Origin: Hyphomicrobiales bacterium
Lineage (GTDB): Bacteria > Pseudomonadota > Alphaproteobacteria > Rhizobiales > Kaistiaceae
Assembly (NCBI GenBank): GCA_017305635.1
Contig: JAFKKF010000008.1
Span: 248,001 to 312,000, forward strand
Length of the DNA: 64,000 nt
Reading direction: 5' to 3'
Positions 1 through 8,529 of this stretch are shown piece after piece (position 1 is the first letter of the stretch; each line of letters opens with the position of its first letter). The translations under genes were made by a program, and so were the position numbers. The notes below the pieces were generated by a model that worked only from the letters and a program-made list of their open reading frames with translations, did no database searches and was not told the origin of the DNA.

Positions 1-217
1 TTCCCGTCGTTCCCAGGCAAACTGATATTAGAGTGGTATCTTTGAGGTCACAGGCCCAAGAATCGACAGAACGTCGATTGCCGTCGACTTATCCACAGGC
101 TTCTTCTGGCGCAAAGCGCCTGCCAAAGCATCAGTTCGTGGCAACGCAATCGGAAATTGTGCTGACGCTCCAATGCCGGCCTTTTCCTGCCTGGTCCCTA
201 ACTGGCATTCTTGTCAG

Positions 218-976
218 ATGGACATGGCAACCGCCTCGATTGCTCCGCTCGACCTCGGCAAGCCGACCCCGCTCTATATCCAGCTCCAGCACGCCATCGA
301 GGAAGCGATCGCCGGCGGCCGTCTGAAGACGGAGGACGCGCTGCCGAGCGAACGAGACCTGGCGCGCCAGCTCGCCATATCGCGAGTGACAGTGCGGAAG
401 GCCCTGTCCAATCTGGTCGATCGGGGCGTGCTCGTGCAGCGCTGGGGATCGGGCACGTTCGTCGCGCCGGCGATGCACGTCGACCAGCCGCTCTCACGCC
501 TGTCGAGCTTCACCGACGACATGCTCGCCCGCGGTCTCCAGCCGGGAGCCCGCGTCGTCTCGCGATCTCACGGCGCTTCTTCGCCCGAGGAGTCGATGAC
601 CCTCGGCCTTTCCCCGGGCGAGCCAGTCAGCCGGCTGCAGCGCCTTCGCCTCGCGAGCGGGACACCGATGGCGATCGAACATGCCGTTGTGCCGGCGAAG
701 TTCCTGCCGGATCCGCATCTGGTGGAGGGATCGCTCTATGCCGCGCTCGCCGCCCGCGGTCACGTCCCGCTTCGCGCGCTGCAGCGGCTCCATGCCGTCG
801 TTCTTCACGACGACCAGGCGGAACTGCTCGCGGTCCCGCGCGGCAGTCCGGCACTCTACATAGAACGGCGCTCGTTTCTCGAAGGCGGCGCGGCGGTGGA
901 GTTCACGGCTTCCTACTATCGCGGCGATGCCTACGATTTCGTGGCGGAACTCTCGCTGCGCCTGCCGGGCACTTAG
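218..976 (+). CDS. GntR-family transcriptional regulator with UTRA domain (HutC subfamily)
   Basis: A protein of about 252 residues. Residues 12-75 form a GntR winged helix (PLYIQLQ, then LPSERDLARQLAISRVTVRK, then GSGTFVA). Residues 95-245 look like a UTRA ligand-binding domain of the HutC type, with typical blocks such as SRLQRLRL and IERRSF. The reading frame is open further upstream, but the codons before 218 do not look conserved. ATG 218 or ATG 224 fits the family length of about 240-250 residues. It is on the same strand as the sugar-uptake operon that starts at 2191, but a second, oppositely oriented FadR-type regulator lies between them. Its target is therefore uncertain; it may sense a sugar or sugar acid. 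No operator could be assigned. Confidence 0.85.
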   Translation: MDMATASIAPLDLGKPTPLYIQLQHAIEEAIAGGRLKTEDALPSERDLARQLAISRVTVRKALSNLVDRGVLVQRWGSGTFVAPAMHVDQPLSRLSSFTDDMLARGLQPGARVVSRSHGASSPEESMTLGLSPGEPVSRLQRLRLASGTPMAIEHAVVPAKFLPDPHLVEGSLYAALAARGHVPLRALQRLHAVVLHDDQAELLAVPRGSPALYIERRSFLEGGAAVEFTASYYRGDAYDFVAELSLRLPGT

Positions 977-1284
977 CCGCGAACGCCGGAAGAGCCGGCT
1001 AGTGCGCGGAGGCATGGTCGTCGACGCCTATATCGTCAGGGCGGAAGCCACCGAGGGCATCCGGAAGTACGGCGCCATAGTCAAGTCGCTTTCAGATCAC
1101 CTGACGCGAATGGCTGGCCGACAACGGCGAAGCCAGCCACCTCGTCACGACCGGCACGGGCACGAAAAGGCTCTCGCGCGGCGCGTCGGATCACTTCCGC
1201 TGGAGCACTCCGAATCACGGGCCGTTGGGTATTCCCGATGATCGGGTGTGCCGGGCAGTCTCTCCGAGCTTGGTATCGGGCACG
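977..1284. other. Gap between two convergent regulator genes
   Basis: There is no recognisable gene in these 308 bases. A 75-codon frame beginning at ATG 1014 (MVVDAYIVRAEATEGIRKY...) is open to 1241, but it matches no family I know and has no convincing ribosome binding site. No clear terminator hairpin with a T-run was found. Confidence 0.4.
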
Positions 1285-2028
1285 CTATGAGCGCTGAACC
1301 GCCGGCACGAGCGTGCGCAGGCGTTTGCCGGCGGCGACGAGGTGGGTGCGCATCGCTTCCCCGGCGGCGTCGGGCTCGCCGAGGGAGATCGCGTCGGCGA
1401 TCGCCTGATGCTCCGACACGGTCCGGCCCTTGGTCTCGGGAATATAGTATGTCCGCGGATACCAGATCCGCACGATCGACTGGATGGTCGAGCTGATATT
1501 CTCGAAGATCGGGTTGCTGGCCGCATGGGCGATGGCGAGGTGGAAGCGCGTGTCCGCCTCCATGAAGGCCTGATGGTCCATCGGCTCGGCGGTCATCTCC
1601 TCGATCGACCTGGACAATTGCGCGACCAGTTCGTCCGAACGGTTGGCTGCGGCACGCCTCGCACATTCAACCTCGATCAGAACGCGCACATCGACGAAAT
1701 GATCGAGATTGCCTTCGCTGAGAAGCAGGCCCCAGCGGAAGCCGCCCGACAGGAGCTCGGATGTGGGCTCGCGGACAAACGACCCTTCCCCCGCCCGCGC
1801 TTCCAGCACGCCGAGAACGACCAGGCTTTTCACCGCCTCGCGGATGGTCGAACGCCCGACTTGAAAGCGGATCGCGAGTTCCTTCTCGGAGGGAATGAGA
1901 TCGCCAGGCTTCCATACCCGTCGCATGATCAGGTCGGTCAGCGCCTTCACGATTTCCTGGGGCAGCGTAGCCCGGCTCACCGGCCTGATGAGCGCACCAG
2001 TATCCTTGGTCAGGCCGCTGTCGCTCAA
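1285..2028 (-). CDS. FadR-type GntR regulator (FCD domain)
   Basis: A 247-residue protein. It has a GntR winged helix near residues 18-85 (IPSEKELAIRFQVGRSTIREAVKSL, with the turn EARAGEGSFV). An all-helical FCD ligand domain follows (FVDVRVLIEVECARRAA, then DTRFHLAIAHAASN, then EHQAIADAI). The metal-binding D/H residues usual for FCD proteins can be seen in DTRFH and EHQ. The first usable start in frame is TTG 2028, since a stop lies just upstream; GTG 1980 is an alternative. It is divergent from the oxidoreductase/ABC operon at 2191, whose promoter carries a good inverted repeat. It is the likely repressor of that operon, released by a sugar-derived acid. That ligand is an inference. Confidence 0.88.
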   Translation of the reverse strand: MSDSGLTKDTGALIRPVSRATLPQEIVKALTDLIMRRVWKPGDLIPSEKELAIRFQVGRSTIREAVKSLVVLGVLEARAGEGSFVREPTSELLSGGFRWGLLLSEGNLDHFVDVRVLIEVECARRAAANRSDELVAQLSRSIEEMTAEPMDHQAFMEADTRFHLAIAHAASNPIFENISSTIQSIVRIWYPRTYYIPETKGRTVSEHQAIADAISLGEPDAAGEAMRTHLVAAGKRLRTLVPAVQRS

Positions 2029-2125
2029 TCGCAGGCTCCGTTCCCGAATGGTCGTGTCTATCTACCGCGGCGCAAGCGCGTCGTCAGCAAATCCCGATCC
2101 AGGCGGACCGGGTATGAAGGCCGCC

Positions 2126-2170
2126 TTGACATGGGGCCTAAGCTGTAATTCATAATATCAGACAATCTGA
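2126..2170 (+). promoter_or_regulatory. Promoter with overlapping FadR-type operator for the 2191 operon
   Basis: TTGACA lies at 2126-2131 and CATAAT at 2151-2156, with a 19-base spacer. Directly after the -10 is the inverted repeat TCAGA-CAA-TCTGA at 2158-2170. Its position over the start of transcription suits repression by the divergent FadR-type regulator at 1285-2028. The pairing of site and protein is inferred from position. Confidence 0.6.
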
Positions 2171-2190
2171 ATAACGGAAGCGGGGCGGCG

Positions 2191-3588
2191 ATGTTCAAGC
2201 AGGCGTTGGACCGGAGGGCGGAGGAAGGGCGGCCGATCCAGGTCGGCTTTGTCGGTGCGGGCCGCATGGGCACCGGCGCGATCTGCCAGATCGGCTTGAT
2301 GAAGGGCATCCGCACGGCCGTCATCGCCGACATCAGCACGGATCGCGTGGTGCGCGCCTTCGAGCTTTGCGGCCATCGCCGCGAGGATGTCGTGGTCACT
2401 GACAACGTGCTCGCCGCCGCGGAAGCGCTTCGCGCCAGCAGGCCGGTGGCCACCACCGACGCGGAAATCCTGTCGGAGCTCCCGATCGACGTCGTCGTCG
2501 AGGCGACCGGCAATCCCGACATCGGCGCGCGCGTCGCGATGCGCTCGATCCTCGCGCGCAAGCACGTCGTCATGCTGAACGTGGAGACCGACGTCATCGT
2601 CGGGCCGATCCTCTACCGGATGGCGCAGGCGGCCGGCGTGGTCTACACGGTTTCGTCGGGCGACGAGCCCGGCCTGATCGCCGAATATTACGACCGCTAT
2701 GCCGGCCTCGGCTTCGAGATCGTCGCGGTCGGCAAGGCGCCCTCCAGCATCGGCCTCTTCGACCGCTACGCCACGCCCGACAGCGTGGCGGAGGATGCGC
2801 GGCGCCTCGGCGTGAATCCGCATTTCCTCGTCACCTTCCGCGACGCCACCAAGACCATGATCGAGATGGCCTGCATCTCGAACTATACCGGCCTCGTGCC
2901 GGACATCCGCGGCATGCATGGGCCGGTGGCAGGCGTAAAGGAGATTCCGGAGCTGTTCCGCCTGAAGAGCGAAGGCGGGCTCCTCAATCGCCGCGGCGTC
3001 GTCGACTATGCGCGCCCGCTGAAGCATCCCGACGGCTCGATCGATTTCGACCGCAGCGTGACGCCCGGCGTGTTCCTGTGCGTCTACACCGACCACCCGC
3101 AGATCCGCGAGGACCTGCACTACCTCGACGTGACCGGATCGGACGGCTACTACAACATGTACACGCCGTACCATCTCGTCACCAACGAGATCCCGCTCTC
3201 CATCGTCAACGCCGTCGAGTTCGGGCATCCAACCATCGTGCCGAAGCTCGGCCTGGTGACCGAGGTCTTCGGCGCCGCCAAGCGTCCGCTGAAGGCCGGC
3301 ACGATCATCGACGGCGCCGGCGGCTCGACCGTCTATGCGCTGAACGATCTCTACGAGACGGCCAAGGCCGAGAACGTCGTGCCACTCGGGCTGCTGACCG
3401 GCGCCAAGCTGCTCCGCGACGTCCCGGTCGATGCGTCCATCACCTACGACATGGTCGATCTCGTCGACACCACCACGCTCTACCACCTGCGCACCATGCA
3501 GGATGCCGGCGCGGCCGGTGTGCTCGGACAGAGGAACGGCGCGAGGGATCGGCCAGCCGATCATCCGTCGAGGGTCGCGGCCGAATAG
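2191..3588 (+). CDS. NAD(P)-dependent dehydrogenase-like protein with C-terminal SAF domain
   Basis: A 465-residue protein. Residues 17-40 have a Rossmann fold start (VGFVGAGRMGTGA) like homoserine dehydrogenase or DapB. The middle is an oxidoreductase-type catalytic region (VEATGNPDIGARVA, then SGDEPGLIAEYYD). Residues of about 360-440 form a SAF-like domain (AAKRPLKAGTIIDGAGGSTVY), as in UxaA/FlgA-type proteins. Proteins of this layout occur in sugar and polyol catabolic operons, but the substrate is not known to me. The gene is the first of an operon with a CUT2 ABC importer, a lactonase and an L-gulonate-dehydrogenase-like enzyme. An oxidation or decarboxylation step on a sugar acid is a reasonable inference. 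The ribosome binding site is GGAAGCGGGG. Confidence 0.75.
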   Translation: MFKQALDRRAEEGRPIQVGFVGAGRMGTGAICQIGLMKGIRTAVIADISTDRVVRAFELCGHRREDVVVTDNVLAAAEALRASRPVATTDAEILSELPIDVVVEATGNPDIGARVAMRSILARKHVVMLNVETDVIVGPILYRMAQAAGVVYTVSSGDEPGLIAEYYDRYAGLGFEIVAVGKAPSSIGLFDRYATPDSVAEDARRLGVNPHFLVTFRDATKTMIEMACISNYTGLVPDIRGMHGPVAGVKEIPELFRLKSEGGLLNRRGVVDYARPLKHPDGSIDFDRSVTPGVFLCVYTDHPQIREDLHYLDVTGSDGYYNMYTPYHLVTNEIPLSIVNAVEFGHPTIVPKLGLVTEVFGAAKRPLKAGTIIDGAGGSTVYALNDLYETAKAENVVPLGLLTGAKLLRDVPVDASITYDMVDLVDTTTLYHLRTMQDAGAAGVLGQRNGARDRPADHPSRVAAE

Positions 3589-3668
3589 GCCGGCGGCTTT
3601 CAAGGCGGGCGAGGGCCCGCTCGATCAACGAAGCAAGAAGTAGTCACAAGAACATCCAGGAGGAAATC

Positions 3669-4868
3669 ATGTTCAAGCACCTACGCGGATATGTCCCTGC
3701 CGGCCGGATGGCGCGCGGCGCCCTGATGGCCGCGGTCCTTGTCCCTGCGACCCTCGCGGCAGGCGTCGCGCTCGCCGAGACCCGCGCCGATCCCTATCCG
3801 GCCTGGCCGGAGCCGGTGATCCAGGAGAAGCTGTCCGTCGACGACGCCAAGGCGATCGTGGCCGAGCGGACCAAGCCACAGACCAAATGGCTGGGCCCGA
3901 CGAGCGGTCCGAAGGCGCCCGAGGGAAGCTTCACCCTCGCTTATGTCTCGCCCGACCAGTCCTATACGCCGCACGTATTGTGGGGCAAGGGCGTGGAGGA
4001 AGGGGCCGCGGCGCTCGGCTGGAACGTGGTCACCTTCAACGGACAGGGCACGGTGAGCGGCACGCTCGCCGCCATGCAGCAGGCGCTGGCCTCCAACCCG
4101 GCGGCGATCATCACGCCCGCCGACGCCAACGCCCTGCAGAAGCCGATCAAGGAAGCCATCGCCCGGCACATTCCGGTGATCGGCATCCATGCCACTGCCT
4201 TCCCGGGACCCAGCCCCGAGCTCGGCCTCTATCACAACATCGTCTCGAACCCGGCCGAGATCGGCCAGGCCGAGGCCGCCTACGTGATCGCGATGTCGGA
4301 CGGCAAGGGCCAGGACATCCACATGGTCGACAACAGCTACGCCATCGCGCGCTTCAAGGCGAAAGCGACGACCACTCCGATCGCCAACTGCCCCGGCTGC
4401 AAGATGCTGGAGACGGTCAACATGCCGCTCGGCGATGCCTCCGCGCGCATGAACGCGGCGGTGACCGGCCTCCTTGCCCGCTACGGCGACAGCTGGTGGA
4501 TGACCACCTGCTGCGACGGCTACTACACCAACGTCGCCGCCGCGCTGCGCGCTGCCGGTGCCTCCACCGACAAGATCAAGCTGGTCGGTGCCGACGCCCC
4601 GCCCTCGGCCTACGACATGATCCGCAAGGGCGGCTTCGAGGTGGCGAGCGTGCCCGAGCCGAGCTCGCTCTTCGGCTACATGGCGGTGGACGCCGTCATC
4701 CGCGCCATGGCCGGCGAGGAGCCCGCGCACTTCGTGCAGCCCGTGTTCCTGATCGTGAAGGACAACGTGGACAGCGAAGGCGGCAAGAACAACGAGTTCG
4801 TGCCGAGCAACAACTTCGCCTGCCACTACGTCAATATCTGGAAGGGCACCGACAAGGCCTGCAACTAG
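3669..4868 (+). CDS. Periplasmic sugar-binding protein of an ABC importer (Peripla_BP_4)
   Basis: A 399-residue protein with a Sec signal peptide cut near residue 36 (hydrophobic run LMAAVLVPATLAAGVALA, then ET). The mature part has the RbsB/XylF-like layout: AYVSPDQSYTPHVLWGKGVEEGAAALGW, a helix with ALASNPAAIITPADANALQKPI, and the hinge segment KLVGADAPPSAYDMIRKG. ATG 3669 follows the strong binding site AGGAGGAAA. It is larger than typical RbsB (about 300), mostly through an N-terminal extension of about 60 residues before the first beta strand. It delivers a sugar or polyol to the 5011 and 6548 components. A stem-loop immediately downstream probably sets a higher mRNA dose for this gene. 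Confidence 0.9.
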   Translation: MFKHLRGYVPAGRMARGALMAAVLVPATLAAGVALAETRADPYPAWPEPVIQEKLSVDDAKAIVAERTKPQTKWLGPTSGPKAPEGSFTLAYVSPDQSYTPHVLWGKGVEEGAAALGWNVVTFNGQGTVSGTLAAMQQALASNPAAIITPADANALQKPIKEAIARHIPVIGIHATAFPGPSPELGLYHNIVSNPAEIGQAEAAYVIAMSDGKGQDIHMVDNSYAIARFKAKATTTPIANCPGCKMLETVNMPLGDASARMNAAVTGLLARYGDSWWMTTCCDGYYTNVAAALRAAGASTDKIKLVGADAPPSAYDMIRKGGFEVASVPEPSSLFGYMAVDAVIRAMAGEEPAHFVQPVFLIVKDNVDSEGGKNNEFVPSNNFACHYVNIWKGTDKACN

Positions 4869-4877
4869 CAAACGGAC

Positions 4878-4907
4878 GGCGGAGCGACGGCCGTGCCGCG
4901 CTCCGCC
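4878..4907 (+). other. Stem-loop between binding-protein gene and ATPase gene
   Basis: There is a perfect 9-bp stem GGCGGAGCG / CGCTCCGCC (4878-4886 with 4899-4907) and a 12-base loop. It has no T-run, so it is more likely an mRNA-stabilising or attenuating hairpin than a full terminator. It sits 10 bases after the stop codon of the binding protein. Confidence 0.6.
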
Positions 4908-5010
4908 TCATCGCTCGTCGCCTCCCGTCCGATTGGGATAAGCTACCGGCAATGCCGGCTTCCAGCGTCGGGGAAGCGACCGCGGAATCCGCCAGTTCAG
5001 GCAACCGACC

Positions 5011-6531
5011 ATGGCAATTGACGCGCCGCAGCCCGCCATCGAGATCCGCGCCCTTACCAAGCGCTTCCTCGGCACGCTTGCGCTAGACGGCGTCGATCTG
5101 GCGATCGGCGAGGGTGAGATTCATGCCCTCGTCGGCGAGAACGGCGCCGGCAAGTCGACGCTGATCAAGATCCTCGCGGGGATCTTTCCGGCCGACCAGG
5201 GCGAGATCGTGGTGGGTGGGCGCCGTGTCAATCCCTATGCCGAGACGGTGCCGATCGCCTTCGTGCACCAGGATCTCGGTCTCGTGGAAGAGCTGAGCAT
5301 CGGCGAGAACGTGGCGCTGGTCGCCGGCTTCCCCCGCCGCGGCGGCTTGATCTCCTGGAAGGAGGTCTGGAAGCAGGCCGAGCGCATCTACGCCCAGATG
5401 TCGATCGCGCCGCCCGATCCCCGTGCGCCGGTCGGCTCGCTGACTGCCGCCGGCAGGGCGATCCTCGGCATCGTGCGCTCCCTTTCGCGCAATGCCCGGA
5501 TCGTCGTCCTCGACGAGCCCACGGCTTCGCTTCCAGGCCCCGATGCGCTGCATCTGTTCGATGTGCTGAGACGCTTGCGCGCCGCCGGTACGAGCATCCT
5601 CTATGTCAGCCACAGGCTGAACGAGCTCTTCGGCCTGGCCGATCGCGTCACCGTGCTGCGCGACGGGCGTCGCGTGCGCTCGACCCCGATCACGGACCTG
5701 ACCACCGAGGCGATCGTGGGCGACATGCTCGGACGCGAGCTGCAGATCCACCACGCGCCATCGGCACGGCCGCGCAGCACGAATGCCCTCCTTGCGGCCG
5801 AGGATCTTCGCGTCGGCAACCAGGGGCCGCTCTCCTTCACGGTCGGGCGCGGCGAGATCGTCGGCCTCGTCGGCCTGCGCGGCGCCGGCCACGAGGTCAT
5901 CGGCCGTTCGATCTTCGGCGCCCATCCGCACGCGTCGGGAACCATCCGGCTGGGAACCGACGTGCTCCCGGCGGACATGCCGATCGGCGCGCGGATCGGC
6001 AAGGGAATCGCCCTCCTTGCCGGCGATCGTCTTGCCGAAAGCGCGCTCGGCGGCATGTCGCTGCGGGAGAACCTCTTCCCCAACGTGCAGACCGTGTCGG
6101 GCGCGCTGTTCAAGCCCATCGATGCAGCCCGCGAGCTGGGCGTGGTGCGTGACACGCTCGAGCGCTTCGACGTACGGCCGCGCGACGCCACCGCACTCAT
6201 CGACTGGCTGAGCGGCGGGAACCAGCAGAAAATCTTCGTCGGCCGGTGGCTCGCGACCGGGGCGAGGCTCTTCATCATGGAGGAGCCGACCGCGGGAGTC
6301 GACATCGGTGCCAAGGGCATCATCCATCGCCTCCTGCGCAACATCGCCGAAGAGGGCGCCGGCATCCTCGTCGTCTCGTCCGACTTCGAGGAAGTGGCGA
6401 CGCTCTGCGACCGCGCCCTGGTGATCGGCCGTGGCGCGATAACTTCGGAACTGGCCGGGCCGGAGCTGACCCTGGAGGGACTTCTCACTCGCTCGTCGCT
6501 CGCCAGCGGCCAGGGCGAACGGGTGCACTGA
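5011..6531 (+). CDS. Sugar ABC transporter ATP-binding protein with two nucleotide-binding domains (RbsA/XylG type)
   Basis: A 506-residue protein. The first domain has Walker A GENGAGKSTLIK near residue 45, an unusual signature LTAAGRAIL in place of LSxxQ, Walker B IVVLDEPTASL and H-loop YVSHRL. The second has the expected degenerate Walker A (GLRGAGHEV), a clear LSGGNQQK signature and IMEEPTAGVD, where the Walker B aspartate is replaced by glutamate. Length and layout are those of CUT2 family ATPases. It is downstream of the binding protein, and the permease follows at 6548. It energises sugar uptake at the inner membrane. Confidence 0.92.
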   Translation: MAIDAPQPAIEIRALTKRFLGTLALDGVDLAIGEGEIHALVGENGAGKSTLIKILAGIFPADQGEIVVGGRRVNPYAETVPIAFVHQDLGLVEELSIGENVALVAGFPRRGGLISWKEVWKQAERIYAQMSIAPPDPRAPVGSLTAAGRAILGIVRSLSRNARIVVLDEPTASLPGPDALHLFDVLRRLRAAGTSILYVSHRLNELFGLADRVTVLRDGRRVRSTPITDLTTEAIVGDMLGRELQIHHAPSARPRSTNALLAAEDLRVGNQGPLSFTVGRGEIVGLVGLRGAGHEVIGRSIFGAHPHASGTIRLGTDVLPADMPIGARIGKGIALLAGDRLAESALGGMSLRENLFPNVQTVSGALFKPIDAARELGVVRDTLERFDVRPRDATALIDWLSGGNQQKIFVGRWLATGARLFIMEEPTAGVDIGAKGIIHRLLRNIAEEGAGILVVSSDFEEVATLCDRALVIGRGAITSELAGPELTLEGLLTRSSLASGQGERVH

Positions 6532-6547
6532 TGGTGGAGGAGGGATA

Positions 6548-7588
6548 GTGGACAAGGGAATGCTCGACGCTGCGGCCGGGGCCGCTGCGAAATCGCCGCG
6601 CCGGGCGACGCCGATCGCAACGGTCTCCAATTTCGTCGCGATCTACGGTCTCCTCCTCGTCCTCCTGCTCATCATCGCGGTATTCGGCGCCCTGCGCCCG
6701 TCGACATTCTTCAGCGCCATCAACTTCAACAACATCCTGATGAGCCAGTCGGTGACGGCGATGCTCGCGCTCGCCGTCATGATGCCGCTCGCCACCAAGC
6801 AGTTCGATCTGTCGGTCGGCTTCCACCTCGGCATGGCGCAGACCCTCATCGTCGGGCTGCAGGTACAGCAGGGGCTCGACTGGCCGGTGGCGGCCGTGCT
6901 GATCCTCTTCCTCTCCCTTCTCGTCGGCATCGCCAACGGCATGTTGGTCACCCTGTTCCAGATCGACTCGTTCATCGCGACGATGGGTACCGGCACGCTC
7001 CTCTACGGGGTGACCAACTGGTATTCCAACGGCGAGCAGATCAGCGGCATGGGGCTGTCCGATAGTTTCATCAACCTGACCCAGATCGTCTACGGCGTGC
7101 CTCTCCCGGCGGTCTACGTGGTGATAATCTCGCTGGCGCTCTGGATCGCCACGGAATACCTGCCGGTCGGCCGCAACCTCTACGTCATCGGCGCGAACGT
7201 ACGGGCGGCGCAGTTGACCGGCATCAATGTCGGCGGGCACGTCATGGGCGCTTTCGTCGTCGCGGGCCTGCTCAGCGGCTTCGCCGGCATCGTGCTCGGG
7301 AGCATCCTGCAGACGGGCACGCCGAGCGTCGGTCCCGAATACCTGCTGCCGGCCTTTGCGGCGGCGCTGCTCGGCGCGACATCGATCAAGCCCGGCCGCG
7401 TCAACGTCATCGGCACGATAATCTCCGTCCTTGTGCTCGCGTTCTCCTTCTCGGGCGTGCAGCAGCTCGGCGCCCCGTTCTACGTCCAGTACTTTTTCAA
7501 CGGCGCAATCCTGATCGTCGCCGTCGGCCTCTCCGTCTACGCCGCGCGGCGACGCCAGCGCGCCGCCGTCAACACGTCCAAAGCCTGA
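6548..7588 (+). CDS. Sugar ABC transporter permease (RbsC-like, CUT2 family)
   Basis: A 346-residue, very hydrophobic protein with 8-10 predicted membrane spans. Family hallmarks are AVMMPLATKQFDLSVGFHLG near residue 80 and the loop GRNLYVIGANVRAAQLTGINV near residue 205, which corresponds to the permease contact with the ATPase. GTG 6548 is preferred over the ATG at 6560 because GGAGGAGGG sits 4-5 bases before it. It forms the channel of the importer encoded at 3669-7588. Confidence 0.92.
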   Translation: MDKGMLDAAAGAAAKSPRRATPIATVSNFVAIYGLLLVLLLIIAVFGALRPSTFFSAINFNNILMSQSVTAMLALAVMMPLATKQFDLSVGFHLGMAQTLIVGLQVQQGLDWPVAAVLILFLSLLVGIANGMLVTLFQIDSFIATMGTGTLLYGVTNWYSNGEQISGMGLSDSFINLTQIVYGVPLPAVYVVIISLALWIATEYLPVGRNLYVIGANVRAAQLTGINVGGHVMGAFVVAGLLSGFAGIVLGSILQTGTPSVGPEYLLPAFAAALLGATSIKPGRVNVIGTIISVLVLAFSFSGVQQLGAPFYVQYFFNGAILIVAVGLSVYAARRRQRAAVNTSKA

Positions 7589-7598
7589 GGGGTTGTCC

Positions 7599-8507
7599 AT
7601 GGATCCGTTCGAGATCTATGACGCGCGCTTCGCGCCCTACACGATTCCGATCGTCTTCCTGGAGAAGCTTCACACGGGGCTGCGCTGGGCCGAGGGACCG
7701 GTATATTTCGCCGACCACTATTGCCTCCTGTTCAGCGACCTGCCGAGCAACCGGATACTGCGCTACGACGAGCAGACCGGGCATGTCTCGGTGTTCCGCG
7801 CCGATTCGAATTTCTCCAACGGCAACACGCGCGATCGCGAGGGACGGCTCGTGACCTGCGAGCATCGCGGGCGGCGGGTGACCCGCACCGAATATGACGG
7901 CACCATCACGGTGCTCGCCGACCGCTATCAGGGCAGGCGGCTCAATTCCCCCAACGACGTCGTGGTGAAGTCCGACGGCACCATATGGTTCACCGACCCG
8001 ACCTACGGCATCAGCGCGGAATACGAGGGCGGCAAGGCCGAGAGCGAAATCGGCAGCTGCAACGTCTATCGGCTCGACCCGCGCGACGGCAGCCTCGCCG
8101 TGGTGGTCGACGACTTCAAGCGGCCGAACGGGCTGGCCTTCTCGCCGGACGAGGAGACCCTCTACATCGCTGATTCCGGCTTCTGGCCGAATCCCGAATG
8201 GCCGCACCATATCCGGGCTTTCGACGTCACCGGCGACGGCAAGCTCCGCAAGAACCGCATCCTCGCGGAGATCAGCCCCGGCATAGCCGACGGCTTCCGC
8301 GTCGATACAGCCGGCAACGTCTGGACCAGCTCCGGCGACGGCGTGCGCTGCGTGACACCGGAGGGCGACATCATCGGGCGGGTCCCGGTGCCGGAAAAGG
8401 TCGCCAACCTGTGCTTCGGCGGCCCGGGCCGCAACCGGCTCTATATATGCGGGCACACTTCCCTCTACGCCATCTACGTCAACGCACGCGGCGCGCAGAC
8501 GCCGTAA
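7599..8507 (+). CDS. SMP-30/gluconolactonase family protein
   Basis: A 302-residue six-bladed beta-propeller protein. The metal-site residues of the family are visible: Glu in WAEGP, Asn in NSPND, Asn in KRPNG and Asp in YIADSG. Such enzymes hydrolyse sugar lactones to sugar acids, usually with Ca2+ or Zn2+. ATG 7599 is chosen over a TTG six bases earlier because GAGGGG lies 6 bases before it. It follows the permease by 10 bases and precedes a gulonate-dehydrogenase-like gene. The operon therefore probably handles a lactone or its acid. Confidence 0.88.
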   Translation: MDPFEIYDARFAPYTIPIVFLEKLHTGLRWAEGPVYFADHYCLLFSDLPSNRILRYDEQTGHVSVFRADSNFSNGNTRDREGRLVTCEHRGRRVTRTEYDGTITVLADRYQGRRLNSPNDVVVKSDGTIWFTDPTYGISAEYEGGKAESEIGSCNVYRLDPRDGSLAVVVDDFKRPNGLAFSPDEETLYIADSGFWPNPEWPHHIRAFDVTGDGKLRKNRILAEISPGIADGFRVDTAGNVWTSSGDGVRCVTPEGDIIGRVPVPEKVANLCFGGPGRNRLYICGHTSLYAIYVNARGAQTP

Positions 8508-8529
8508 TGGTCTGCGCCGGGAGCATTCC

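Noticed and set aside
1014-1241. A short plus-strand frame between the two first regulators (MVVDAYIVRAEATEGIRKY)
   Set aside because: No family recognised, no convincing ribosome binding site, and composition changes to Arg/His-rich after 40 codons.
2158-3603. A 481-codon minus-strand frame over the SAF-domain dehydrogenase gene
   Set aside because: It is antisense to a gene with clear Rossmann and SAF motifs; the composition is low-complexity Arg/Asp/His and no start signal is visible.
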